Origin: an uncultured Chthoniobacter sp.
Lineage (GTDB): Bacteria > Verrucomicrobiota > Verrucomicrobiia > Chthoniobacterales > Chthoniobacteraceae
DNA length: 64,000 nt
Assembly: GCA_903874975.1 (NCBI GenBank)
Contig: CAIQUL010000147.1
Location: forward strand, 1 to 64,000
Direction of reading: 5' to 3'
The notes below the pieces were generated by a model. That model searched no databases. It was not told the origin of the DNA and saw only the letters and a list, made by a program, of their open reading frames with translations. The position numbers and the translations under genes are program-made. Positions 26,960 to 35,130 of this stretch are shown here, piece after piece. Each line of letters opens with the position of its first letter. Within the stretch, counting starts at the first letter, position 1.

Positions 26960-27739
26960 TTATTCCTTGGTATCGCTGACCGGTTCTTCTTCTTCATCTT
27001 TTTCCCCCGCTTCTTCGTCGGTCAGACCGAAGAGGGAGGTGACAGCGACGCGGGCGCGGGAAACCTTGCCCGTTTTTTCGAGTTGCGCCTGGCACTCGAC
27101 GGTGAGGCGTGCAAACGGCAGCGCCTCGAGGCGGGCGATGGCAATCGCTTTGCCGCTGATCTCACATACGCCGTAGGTTCCGAGTTCGAGGCGTTTGAGT
27201 GCTTCCTCGATTTCGTAAAGGGCGTCCTGCTCCTGCGAGAGGAGACTGAGCGCGAAATCGCGGTCGTAAGCATCGCTGCCGGCATCGGCCTGGTGCATGC
27301 CGAAGGCGCTCGCTTCGCTGCCCTCGGCCCGGGACCGGAGATTGTCTTTGGCCACGCCAGCCATGGTATCGAGGAGCGAGTCCCGGAGTTGGAGGAGGTG
27401 GTCCTGCTGCTTGAGGAGAAAAGGGGTCAGTTTGACTTTGATCTTCGGGGCCACGGGCTTGGGGGCGGCAGGTTTGGGCGCAACGGATCCGTTGGTGCTT
27501 TTCTGGGCGGCGGGTTTCTTGATTTTAAGTTTCAATTTGGAATTTGCGGAACCGTTCAGCTTCACCGGTTTCGCTGCGGCTTTGACCGCCCTGGCGGGCT
27601 TCGCTGGTTTCTTGGCTGGCTTCGTGGCTTTGGCTGGTGCTTTCACCTTGGTCGCGGGTTTCGCGGCCTTCTTCGCCGCTTTCGCGGGCCCGGCCTTTTT
27701 CGATTTGGCAGCGGGCTTTGCTGGTTTGGCTTTGGCCAT
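26960..27739 (-). CDS. DksA/TraR-like protein with long Lys-Ala-Pro tail
   Basis: A 259-residue protein. The C-terminal ~150 residues resemble DksA/TraR: a coiled-coil (LLKQQDHLLQLRDSLLDTMAG to LLSQEQDALYEIEEALKRLELGTYGVCEISGKAI) and a degenerate zinc-finger region that keeps only two cysteines (GVCEIS and TVECQ). The first ~100 residues are a histone-H1-like Lys/Ala/Pro-rich tail, which suggests nucleic-acid binding. DksA proteins bind the secondary channel of RNA polymerase with ppGpp. First gene of the rpmG-rpsR transcript. Confidence 0.85.
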   Translation of the reverse strand: MAKAKPAKPAAKSKKAGPAKAAKKAAKPATKVKAPAKATKPAKKPAKPARAVKAAAKPVKLNGSANSKLKLKIKKPAAQKSTNGSVAPKPAAPKPVAPKIKVKLTPFLLKQQDHLLQLRDSLLDTMAGVAKDNLRSRAEGSEASAFGMHQADAGSDAYDRDFALSLLSQEQDALYEIEEALKRLELGTYGVCEISGKAIAIARLEALPFARLTVECQAQLEKTGKVSRARVAVTSLFGLTDEEAGEKDEEEEPVSDTKE

Positions 27740-27920
27740 AAAATGTGGGGAGATCGTTGGTTTCTCGCGTTTCGGGAAAATTTGAGGGGCGTTAGATAAG
27801 TGGGATCAACTTGGGGCGCAAGCGCGAAATCCCGCTTTTTTCCATGGTCGGAACAGGGGTGGGCAAACGGCACGCGACAGCGGCGATTTGCGCGCCCAAA
27901 GTGCGCGCTTTTTTAACCCG

Positions 27921-28733
27921 CTACGAACTCGCCGACGAATACCGCCGCAAGGCGAAGTTCCAGAAGAGCCGCGTGGCGGTGAAGATGAAGAGCGACGCGC
28001 CGACGAGTTGCGCCAGTCCGAGCCACGGTGCCTCGAAGCCGCGCGCGAGGACGCGGGAGGGGACGTTCGCCACGATGATGACCGGGATGATGTAGCTGAA
28101 GACGAATTTGAAAAGGCCGCTGAACAGGTCTTTGCCGCGGAAGATCGTGTCCGGGTAGCGCCCGGCGTTGAAGACATTGAAGTAGCCGTAGATCAGTCCC
28201 TGCGCTTTCACGATCCAGAAGGCCGCCGTGGACAGCCCGAAAAGGATCGCGTAATGCACGGCCACGCCGAAGGGGATGCACGCGATGAAGAGCACGACCT
28301 GATGCGTCTGCGGCACGACGCCGAGTTTGAAAAGCGAGAACACCACGATGCCCACGCCGACCAGCGCGTTGACGATATTGTCCATGCCGAACTTCCGCGT
28401 GGACACGGCGAACTGCGCGTCCACCGGCAGCAGCAGCATGAGATCGAGATACCCCGTGCGGATGAGGTCGGGCAGCGCCGCGAGGTTCACGTAGAAAAAC
28501 GCCTGAAACACCTGCGCGATGATCTGGTGCGTACCGACCAGGAGCACGCACTCCCATTTCGACCACCCGCCGATGTCGTCCACGTGCCCGTAGAGCACCT
28601 CGAGGAACAACATCTGCCCCGCGAACCACAGCAGCTCCACGATCATCCAGAGGATGAAGTTTGCCTTGAAACTCATCTCGCGGATCAGCGAGTTGCGGAT
28701 CATCAGCCAATAGATTTCGAGGTAGCGGCGCAC
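27921..28733 (-). CDS. ABC-2 type transporter permease
   Basis: About 270 residues with six hydrophobic segments; the pattern (RYLEIYWLMIRNSLIREMSFKANFILWMIVELLWF; LLLPVDAQF; GRYPDTIFRG) is that of the DUF990/ABC-2 permease family, which is usually encoded beside an ATPase and a second permease. Neither is in the window downstream, so the partners must lie elsewhere or are lost. The frame is open to 28808, but GTG at 28733 fits the family's N-terminus better. It is divergent from the DegP gene, leaving about 95 bp for both promoters. Confidence 0.82.
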   Translation of the reverse strand: MRRYLEIYWLMIRNSLIREMSFKANFILWMIVELLWFAGQMLFLEVLYGHVDDIGGWSKWECVLLVGTHQIIAQVFQAFFYVNLAALPDLIRTGYLDLMLLLPVDAQFAVSTRKFGMDNIVNALVGVGIVVFSLFKLGVVPQTHQVVLFIACIPFGVAVHYAILFGLSTAAFWIVKAQGLIYGYFNVFNAGRYPDTIFRGKDLFSGLFKFVFSYIIPVIIVANVPSRVLARGFEAPWLGLAQLVGASLFIFTATRLFWNFALRRYSSASS

Positions 28734-28828
28734 GGCGGAGTGGATAGCGGACCTCGCCCGCGCCGTCCACCCGCGCCGCGCAGAAAGTAGTTGAACACCG
28801 CCCCGCACGGGCTGTCCTATCGCCCGCC

Positions 28829-30244
28829 ATGCGCCCCGCCGCCACCCTTCTCGCCCTCGTCGCGTTCACCGCCGGTCGCCTGTCCGCAGCGGATGGCGAA
28901 AAAGGAGCGGCCGCCCTGAGTCTGCTGAAAACGATCGACGAAGGTTTCGTCCAGATCTTTGAAAAAGTCGCGCCCAGCGTGGTCGTGATCGAGGCCACGA
29001 AACGCACGGACCCCGACGACACCGAGGCGCTCAAGGGCTTCGAGTTTTTCCTCGATGACCGCAAAGATCGCGACCCGGCCTGGAAACTCCCCGCGCCGCC
29101 GGCCCGCAGCGAGGGCTCCGGCTTCATCATCCGCGGCGATGGCGTCATCATCACCAATCACCACGTCATCGCCGATGCCGAGAAGCTCCGCGTGCGGCTG
29201 AAAGACGGGCGCGCCTTTCCGGCGAAGGTCATTGGCACCGACGACAAAACCGACATCGCCGTGCTGCGCATCGAGGCCAAAGACCTGCCCGCCGTCGAGA
29301 TGGGCGACAGCGCCGCGCTCCGCGTGGGCCAACTCGTCTGCGCCATCGGCACGCCGTTCAACCAGGAATACAGCTTCACCGTCGGCTGGGTCAGCGGCAA
29401 AGGCCGCACCAACCTCCTCGGTCCCACCTCCGCGACCATCCTCTATGAGGACTACATCCAGACCGACGCCTTCATCAACCCCGGCAACAGCGGCGGCCCG
29501 CTCTTCGACGTGGCGGGCCAAGTCGTCGGCATGAACACCCTCATCAACGGCGTCGGGCGCGGCCTCGCCTTTGCCATCCCCGCCGCCACCCTCAGCGACA
29601 TCAGCCAGCAACTCCTCGCCTCCGGCAAAGTGCAGCGCGCCTGGCTCGGCATCCGCATCGAGACGCTCGGCGAAAACACTCGGCTCCGCGACCAGATCAG
29701 CGGCGTGGAGAAAGGCGTGGTCGTCGAGACCATCGAGGCCAATGCCCCCGCCTCGAAGTCCGACCTGCGAGCGGCGGATGTGATCACCGAAGTGGACGGC
29801 GTAAAGATCGCCACCGCGCGCGACCTGCAGCGCGAGGTGGTAAAAGCGAAGATCGGCCAAGCCGTGCAGCTCACCGTCTGGCGGGCCGGCAGCTTTTTGA
29901 AAATCGCCGTGCCCACTGGCGAGCTGCCCGCCACCGTCTCGAAAGCGGTCCGGCCGGCCCCCAAAAAGACCGGCGACACGCTGGAAAACTTTGGCATGAA
30001 ACTGCGCGATGCCCAGCCCGCCGGGGCTCAGGTCACCGAGATCGTCGCCGACAGCCCCGCCGCGAGAGCTGGCATCCTGGCCGACGATATCATTTCGGAA
30101 GTCGGCACCAAACCCGTGGCCAACGCCACCGCCTGCGCCGCCGCGCTCGCCACCTCCGGCGACGCCAAATCGGGCAAAGGCGTGGTCCTAAACATCGAAA
30201 GACGCGGCAAACGAACTTATGTCGTGCTGAATCCCCAAAAGTAG
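28829..30244 (+). CDS. DegP/HtrA-type periplasmic serine protease
   Basis: A 471-residue protein with a signal peptide (to about residue 20), a trypsin-like domain with catalytic His112 (TNHHVIAD), Asp142 (TDIAVL) and Ser221 (GNSGGPLF), and two PDZ domains (about residues 255-350 and 370-465). It degrades or chaperones misfolded envelope proteins. The triad is intact, so it is probably active. Expression is likely envelope-stress linked, but no sigma-E-type promoter is evident. Confidence 0.92.
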   Translation: MRPAATLLALVAFTAGRLSAADGEKGAAALSLLKTIDEGFVQIFEKVAPSVVVIEATKRTDPDDTEALKGFEFFLDDRKDRDPAWKLPAPPARSEGSGFIIRGDGVIITNHHVIADAEKLRVRLKDGRAFPAKVIGTDDKTDIAVLRIEAKDLPAVEMGDSAALRVGQLVCAIGTPFNQEYSFTVGWVSGKGRTNLLGPTSATILYEDYIQTDAFINPGNSGGPLFDVAGQVVGMNTLINGVGRGLAFAIPAATLSDISQQLLASGKVQRAWLGIRIETLGENTRLRDQISGVEKGVVVETIEANAPASKSDLRAADVITEVDGVKIATARDLQREVVKAKIGQAVQLTVWRAGSFLKIAVPTGELPATVSKAVRPAPKKTGDTLENFGMKLRDAQPAGAQVTEIVADSPAARAGILADDIISEVGTKPVANATACAAALATSGDAKSGKGVVLNIERRGKRTYVVLNPQK

Positions 30245-30706
30245 GTATCCTCGCGATCTCCTTGGTTGGGGCGGCCGGCGTCTCCTCGTGGGGCGCCGGT
30301 CGTAACCATTTTCTCTCAGCGGGCCGCCCCTCCCCAAGCAACCCGTCATCCCGAACGGAGTTTCGCCGCGATCTCGATCCCGCCGCCCGCGCCGCCTTTC
30401 GCCAGACCGCCCCTATCGCCTTCAAAAACGTCCAGCAAGCCGTCACCACCCACTCCCTGACCACCGAGTGGGCGGCGGTGTGAGCCTGGGTGGAAAGGCG
30501 CTTCGCCATCCCCGATCACCGCTCACGCCCCTATCGCGCGACAGCGTTTTGGAGTGCGGCGCGGCTGCGCCGCTTTCGGAGTGAGCCCCGCCCCTCAAAG
30601 CGCCGGAGCCTCGGCTCACTCCAAAACCTCGCGGCCACAGCCAAACAGCATCCGCCGGGTGAGGCTCGGCGGTCTGGAGCGTGTCGCTCGGAAGCCGAGC
30701 GGGGGC
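30245..30706. other. non-coding gap between DegP and LpxH-like genes
   Basis: About 460 bases between convergent genes. No frame shows recognisable homology. The 3' half contains a palindromic repeat (30546-30627, listed separately) and further inverted words (GGCTCGGCGG, AAGCCGAGC) that could form secondary structure. I see no other gene. Confidence 0.5.
30546..30627. repeat. 82-bp palindromic repeat with GTTTTGGAGTG ends
   Basis: Terminal inverted repeats GTTTTGGAGTG (30546-30556) and CACTCCAAAAC (30617-30627) enclose a GC-rich centre with its own hairpin (GCGGCGCGGCTGCGCCGC). It lies between two convergent genes. Only this copy is in the window; the structure suggests a third type of dispersed palindrome. 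Confidence 0.6.
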
Positions 30707-31540
30707 TCAGACGCCGGAGGCGACGGAGATCGGCTCGGTGGTGCCCGCGACGGTGGGCGTGGGGCTTTCCTCCAGCTCAGCGGGACGCGGCGGAGCTTTG
30801 GCACCGGGCAGGGGGAGGCGGTGGGTGAGGAGTTCGATGTGGCCGTCGGCATGCTCGACGAGGGCGGTGAGGCTTTCGACCCAGTCGCCGCTATTATAAT
30901 AGGCGGTGGTGCCGATCATGCGGATGGCGGCGGAGTGGATGTGGCCGCAGACGACGCCGTCCACTTTGTCGCTGGTCGCGTAGTGGACGATCTCCTTTTC
31001 AAACTCGCCGATGAAGCTGACGGCGTTCTTGACGCTCTTTTTCACGTAGGCGCTGAGCGACCAGTAGCCGAGGCCGAGGAGGCGGCGGGCGGCGTTGACG
31101 GGGGTGTTCAGCTTGAGGAGGAGCTGGTAGCCGACGTCGCCCACGTAGGCGAGCCACTTGATATTCTGGATGACGGTGTCGAGTTCGTGGCCGTGGATGA
31201 CGAGGAGGCGGCGACCATCGGCGGTGGTGTGGATGTCGCGGGGCAGGATCTCGACGGCGCCGAAGTGGCCGATGAAGCCGGAGACGAATTCGTCGTGGTT
31301 GCCGGGGATGTAGATGACGCGGGTGCCTTTGCGCCCGGCGCGGAGGAGTTTCTGGATGACGTCGTTGTGCGCCTGCGGCCAGTAGATGCCGCGCCGGAGC
31401 TGCCACACGTCGATGAGATCGCCCACGACGTAGAGGGTCTCAAACTCGTGGTCGCGCAGGAAGTCGAGCAGCGCCTCGGCCTGACTGCCGCGGGTGCCGA
31501 GGTGGACATCGGAGATCCAGCCAGTGCGGTAGTGTTTCAT
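30707..31540 (-). CDS. LpxH-like metallophosphoesterase
   Basis: A 277-residue calcineurin-type phosphoesterase with the metal-binding motifs SDVHLG (residue 9), GDLID, GNHDE, HGHE and GHIH in order. This subgroup (about 270 residues, with the helical insertion LNTPVNAARRLLGLGYWSLSAYVK) resembles LpxH2-like UDP-2,3-diacylglucosamine hydrolases of lipid A synthesis, but other phosphoesterase roles are possible. The start was set at MKHYRTGW. The Pro-rich C-terminal tail (about 30 residues) is not conserved. Confidence 0.85.
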   Translation of the reverse strand: MKHYRTGWISDVHLGTRGSQAEALLDFLRDHEFETLYVVGDLIDVWQLRRGIYWPQAHNDVIQKLLRAGRKGTRVIYIPGNHDEFVSGFIGHFGAVEILPRDIHTTADGRRLLVIHGHELDTVIQNIKWLAYVGDVGYQLLLKLNTPVNAARRLLGLGYWSLSAYVKKSVKNAVSFIGEFEKEIVHYATSDKVDGVVCGHIHSAAIRMIGTTAYYNSGDWVESLTALVEHADGHIELLTHRLPLPGAKAPPRPAELEESPTPTVAGTTEPISVASGV

Positions 31541-31662
31541 GGGGGCAGTAAAGGGGCGGGCGGGGGTTGAAGGCAACGGCTCTCGCCGAGGCGGGGGCAG
31601 ATTTCACCTCGTCGTAACAATTGCGCCACGCGGTTGCATCGTTCCTGCTTTCTAAGTTGCCC

Positions 31663-31821
31663 ATGAAAATGTCATCTCAAAACCCGACTCCCAGCGGAAA
31701 ATCCCCATCCTCCCAGCGTCCGTCCCGCCGCATATCGGTCTCGGCGATCCTGCGCGAGGCCTACCGCCGCTTTTCGCCGGACGCGGTGACGCGCCGCGCG
31801 GTGCGGCGTGCGCTCTCGTAG
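31663..31821 (+). CDS. possible small basic protein
   Basis: A 52-codon frame starting MKMSSQNP. The product is Ser/Arg-rich, with the amphipathic end VSAILREAYRRFSPDAVTRRAVRRALS. It lies between divergent/convergent neighbours in an otherwise empty 290-bp gap. No homology is recognised and no clear ribosome-binding site is seen; it may be spurious. Confidence 0.3.
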   Translation: MKMSSQNPTPSGKSPSSQRPSRRISVSAILREAYRRFSPDAVTRRAVRRALS

Positions 31822-31830
31822 TCGGCGCGG

Positions 31831-33282
31831 TCAGCGGAGGGTCTCGAGCGCGTCGGCCCAGGCGGCGCTCGCGGTGTCGATGAGGATAACCTCGTGGGCG
31901 GGAGTCTGGCGGAGGCGGAGGATGCGCGGGGTGTCGGCCTCAAAGGTGAACTGGGTGGTGCGCGGCCGGGCAGGGGAGTGGCGCTTGGTGAGCAGTTGCT
32001 GCTCGGCGGCGAAGAATTCGGCGGCGTCCGCGGCGGTGGCCCACACGGTTTTCCAGACGAGCGCCTGGCCGCCGGGGTAGTAGAGGTAGCGGTCGCCGCG
32101 CCAGCCCGCCGCGGCGCGCTCGGCGGTGGTGGCGTCGAGCCATTCGGTGAAAAGGATGCGCAGGCCCATCTCGCCCACGCAGTTGTCGGCGGTGGGCTTT
32201 TCGCCTTTCACCTCGAGTTGCGACCAGGCGATGGCGATAGGCTCCTCGCGCGGGTTGGCGAGGTATTTCTGCGGATGCAGGATCTGCGCGGTGGAGCTGG
32301 GCGGCGCGGCGTAGGCTTTCGTTACCGCCGCGTAGTCGCCCGCGCCGAAAAGTGTGGCGCAGAATTCCTGCCCGCGCAGATACGGAAAGACGAGCATCTC
32401 GCGGAGGTAGCGCGGCGCGGTTTCGAGCTGCTTCATGTTTTGCGTGAAGGAGGAGACGACGCTGTCCTTGAGCATCTGCTTGGACAGGTTCTTGAGCATG
32501 AACTCGCTCATCACGAGCGTGGCATCGCCCTCGACGAGTGCGCTGGCGGCGACGGCCCGGTCGTCGTTGGTTTTGATTTCGAGCGGCAGGCGCTTGAGGC
32601 TGAAATGCTGGTCCTGGAGCGCGTGCGTGAGTTCGTGGGCGAGGACCACGCGGTTCTGGGCGTTGTCGAGCGAGGCGTCCTCGTACATGTAGAGCTTGTG
32701 GGTGTGCTGGTCGTAGAAAGCGGCGACCTGCTCGCCGAGGAGGTCGATGTATTTCTCGCGCAGCGGGTAGCCCGTCGGCAGGAGGCCGACTGCGGACATG
32801 GCCTCGGTCATGTCTGTGAACTCCTTTTCGGAATACACCTCGTCCAGTTTGCCCGCCATGGTCTGCTTGATCTCCTTGCGATTGAGGACCTGGTAGTCCA
32901 CCGGCCTCTTGAATTCCAGCCCGCGAATCGCCGCGACCTGGCGTTCGATCTCCGCGCGCACGGTTTTGTTCGCCGCGAGGGCGCGGGCGCGTTCGCCGCT
33001 GGCGAGGATGGCGCGGAGTTCCGCGTTCGCTGCCGTAAGTATCCGCATGCCTTCGGGAGAATATCCGCCTGCTCCGCTGTTCGCAGTTTCATCATAACCG
33101 GCGGCCAGATAGGCAGGATCCTGCGCTCTCACCGCAGCAATCAATCGCGTATTTTCCTCCACTATTATCTGAAATCTCCTTTCTACCATCGGCTCCTTCC
33201 GCTCGCATGCCGGCCCGCCGAGCAGGGCGGCGAATGCGAGGAAAAGGGCGGGCTTTGCCAGATGACGGAGCGGAAAACGCAT
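31831..33282 (-). CDS. putative membrane-anchored HExxH protein
   Basis: A 483-residue product starting at MRFPLRHL, with a hydrophobic leader ending in GGPAC (a weak lipobox). A zinc-protease-like motif is present at about residue 215 (VLAHELTHALQDQHF), with an invariant-looking second region (YLREMLVFPYLRGQEFC) about 90 residues on. The motif HELTHALQDQH is typical of a family of bacterial proteins annotated only as hypothetical or peptidase-like. Probably an envelope zinc-dependent protein; catalytic activity is not established. Confidence 0.65.
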   Translation of the reverse strand: MRFPLRHLAKPALFLAFAALLGGPACERKEPMVERRFQIIVEENTRLIAAVRAQDPAYLAAGYDETANSGAGGYSPEGMRILTAANAELRAILASGERARALAANKTVRAEIERQVAAIRGLEFKRPVDYQVLNRKEIKQTMAGKLDEVYSEKEFTDMTEAMSAVGLLPTGYPLREKYIDLLGEQVAAFYDQHTHKLYMYEDASLDNAQNRVVLAHELTHALQDQHFSLKRLPLEIKTNDDRAVAASALVEGDATLVMSEFMLKNLSKQMLKDSVVSSFTQNMKQLETAPRYLREMLVFPYLRGQEFCATLFGAGDYAAVTKAYAAPPSSTAQILHPQKYLANPREEPIAIAWSQLEVKGEKPTADNCVGEMGLRILFTEWLDATTAERAAAGWRGDRYLYYPGGQALVWKTVWATAADAAEFFAAEQQLLTKRHSPARPRTTQFTFEADTPRILRLRQTPAHEVILIDTASAAWADALETLR

Positions 33283-33439
33283 GGGAGCGGACGAAGCTAG
33301 AGACGAGCCAGCAGCACGGCAATGCCTTCGTCCCACGCCTCGCCGAGACACGGTCGGCGCATGAAGAGTGCGAGAGAATTTTTTGATCTATCCAAATCAC
33401 CGGCCTCGTGCTATTGGTCTGCCGCCACAGAGTAAGCTC

Positions 33440-34210
33440 ATGAAAAAACTTCTTCCGATTTTCAATATTCTCGCGTCCGCGGCCGTGCTGCTTTTCGCCG
33501 CGGGTTGCGTGCAGAGTTACGATTCCAAATCCGTCCGTGGCTATCGCTATGTCTCCGGTCATCCCGAAGTCGGATCTCCCGCTTGGGTGAAGTGGGTCGA
33601 TGACCGGGTCGATACCCGCTACGCGAACAATCGGCGCGCGGAACCCGCCACGCAGGAATGGTATGCCGTGGTGGATTTCTACGTGCTGCGCAGCTTCGAC
33701 TGGGACTACTACCCGACCGATCGCTACCGCTACCACACCTACACGGGCGGCACCTACGACCGCACGGGCGACCGCACGACGTATGGCAGCGGCCGAGGGG
33801 TTTCCGGCGGCGGGCTCGATGACGGGGACCGCGGCTATCCCAACTACCGCTACCGGATCGGGGATGAAAGGAGCTACCGCACCGACTACCGCAGCGACTA
33901 CGGCTCGAGCGGCTATGCCTCCAATGGGCGCTGGGTCCAAGGTTGCCGCCCCGGCTCCCGGACGTATGGCAGTTCCCGACCGGGCTACTATCGGGGCGAC
34001 TACTCCTCCGCCGACACCCGCGACCGCTACTACGGACCCGCGCGGTTCGGCGATCGCGATGATGGTGGCTCCCGGAAATACCGCAGCAATCTCAAGCTCG
34101 GCTCGCTGAATTGGAAGTGGGCCGTGACCGAAGCCCTCCTGAGCGGGCGCGTGCCCAAGCCGCCGCCGCGCTCGGATCCTTGGGATTCTCAACTCGCGCC
34201 CACGCACTGA
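33440..34210 (+). CDS. tyrosine/arginine-rich lipoprotein
   Basis: A 256-residue product starting at MKKLLPIF, with a good lipobox (LFAAGC). The mature part is unusually rich in Tyr, Arg, Asp, Gly and Ser (YYPTDRYRYHTYTGGTYDR, GYYRGDYSS), which suggests an extended, surface-associated protein. The first ~70 mature residues (YRYVSGHPEVGSPAWVKWVDDRV) look like a small ordered domain. Family unknown. It is divergent from the HExxH gene. Confidence 0.7.
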   Translation: MKKLLPIFNILASAAVLLFAAGCVQSYDSKSVRGYRYVSGHPEVGSPAWVKWVDDRVDTRYANNRRAEPATQEWYAVVDFYVLRSFDWDYYPTDRYRYHTYTGGTYDRTGDRTTYGSGRGVSGGGLDDGDRGYPNYRYRIGDERSYRTDYRSDYGSSGYASNGRWVQGCRPGSRTYGSSRPGYYRGDYSSADTRDRYYGPARFGDRDDGGSRKYRSNLKLGSLNWKWAVTEALLSGRVPKPPPRSDPWDSQLAPTH

Positions 34211-34259
34211 CGGCGCTTCGCGCCCGCTGTCGTTTCGAGTTGTGGCCGTTTCATCCACC

Positions 34260-34820
34260 ATGCTGGCGCTCGGCACAGTGGCGCCGGATTTCGCCCTGCC
34301 CGATGTGGCTTGCGGCCGCACGGTCTCGCTGGCGGATTTCGCGGAAAAAAACGCGCTGCTCGTGATGTTTCTGTGTGCCCATTGTCCGTATGTCGTCCAC
34401 GTGCAGGCGGAACTCGCGCGGCTCGCGCGGGACTACGCGGGCCGGAGTCTCGCGCTGGTCGCCATCACCGCCAATGACGTGGCCAACTATCCGCAGGACG
34501 CACCCGCGCCGACCGCGGCGATGGCCCGCGCCGCCGGCTTCACGTTCCCGTTTTTGTATGATGAAACGCAGGTGGTCGCCAAAGAGTACAGCGCCGCCTG
34601 CACGCCGGATTTTTTCGTCTTCGATGCCGCGCGCCGCCTCGTCTATCGCGGCCAACTCGACGCCTCCCGCCCCGGACGCGGCCAGGCCGACGGGGCCGAC
34701 CTCCGCGCCGCCCTCGACGCCGTGCTCGCCGGCACAGCGGTGCATCCCGAGCAAAAGCCGAGCATCGGCTGCAACATCAAGTGGCAGCCCGGCCGCGAGC
34801 CCGCGTATTTCGGAAAGTAG
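34260..34820 (+). CDS. thioredoxin-like (AhpC/TSA redoxin) protein
   Basis: A 186-residue redoxin-fold protein (LGTVAPDFALPDVACGRTVSLADF; LVMFLCAHCPYVVHV; AIT.NDVANYP; CTPDFFVFD). The active site is CAHCPYV, with the cysteine pair spaced as CxxC, and is typical of the 'thioredoxin family protein' clade related to AhpC/TSA. The start was put at ATG 34260; a GTG six codons upstream is possible. Its stop codon (TAG at 34818-34820) is contributed by the palindromic repeat at 34817-34873. Confidence 0.85.
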   Translation: MLALGTVAPDFALPDVACGRTVSLADFAEKNALLVMFLCAHCPYVVHVQAELARLARDYAGRSLALVAITANDVANYPQDAPAPTAAMARAAGFTFPFLYDETQVVAKEYSAACTPDFFVFDAARRLVYRGQLDASRPGRGQADGADLRAALDAVLAGTAVHPEQKPSIGCNIKWQPGREPAYFGK

Positions 34821-34873
34821 CTGGGACTTTAGTCCAAAGGGTGGCTGGGCTTTTGGACTAAAGCCCCAGCTAC
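34817..34873. repeat. 57-bp palindromic repeat, second full copy
   Basis: Arms GTAGCTGGGACTTTAGTCC... (from 34817) and its inverse (to 34873) surround a short loop, in the same layout and length as the copy at 15903-15959. The TAG at its left end serves as the stop codon of the thioredoxin-like gene. Confidence 0.8.
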
Positions 34874-34895
34874 TTTTTCTCGCATCGCCGCGCAC

Positions 34896-35055
34896 TCCGG
34901 GTGGAGCACTCGACCCGAGTGCCCTTGGAGGCGACCCGCCGCCAAGTCGGGGAGCGCGCGGCTGTTCGTTCCCGCGGGAATCCCGGAGCGCCGCGCACTC
35001 CGGCGTCCTCGGCGGGTCGCCGAAGACCGCACTCGGGTCGAGTGCTCCACCCGGA
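34896..35055. repeat. 160-bp palindromic element with 27-bp perfect ends
   Basis: Perfect 27-base inverted repeats (starting TCCGGGTGGAGCACTCG) at 34896-34922 and 35029-35055. Inside, two shorter hairpins lie symmetrically (CTTGGAGGCGACCCGCC... at about 34924-34946 and TCGGCGGGTCGCCGA at about 35009-35023), both with the core GGCGACCCGCC on opposite strands. In single-stranded form it would make a cloverleaf. A relative of 156 bp with identical ends lies inside cusA at 54736-54891. Confidence 0.88.
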
Positions 35056-35085
35056 AATCTGATCCCGAGATGACGCGCTCACAAA

Positions 35086-35107
35086 GTAGCTGGGACTTTA
35101 GTCCAAA
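35086..35107 (+). repeat. half copy of the 57-bp palindrome
   Basis: GTAGCTGGGACTTTAGTCC (plus AAA) repeats the left arm of the copy at 34817 exactly, but the matching right arm is missing; the argF 3' end follows 24 bp later. Together the two families make a compact cluster of three repeats in 290 bp. Confidence 0.75.
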
Positions 35108-35130
35108 GTGCAGCGCGTCCTGCGCGCGCC

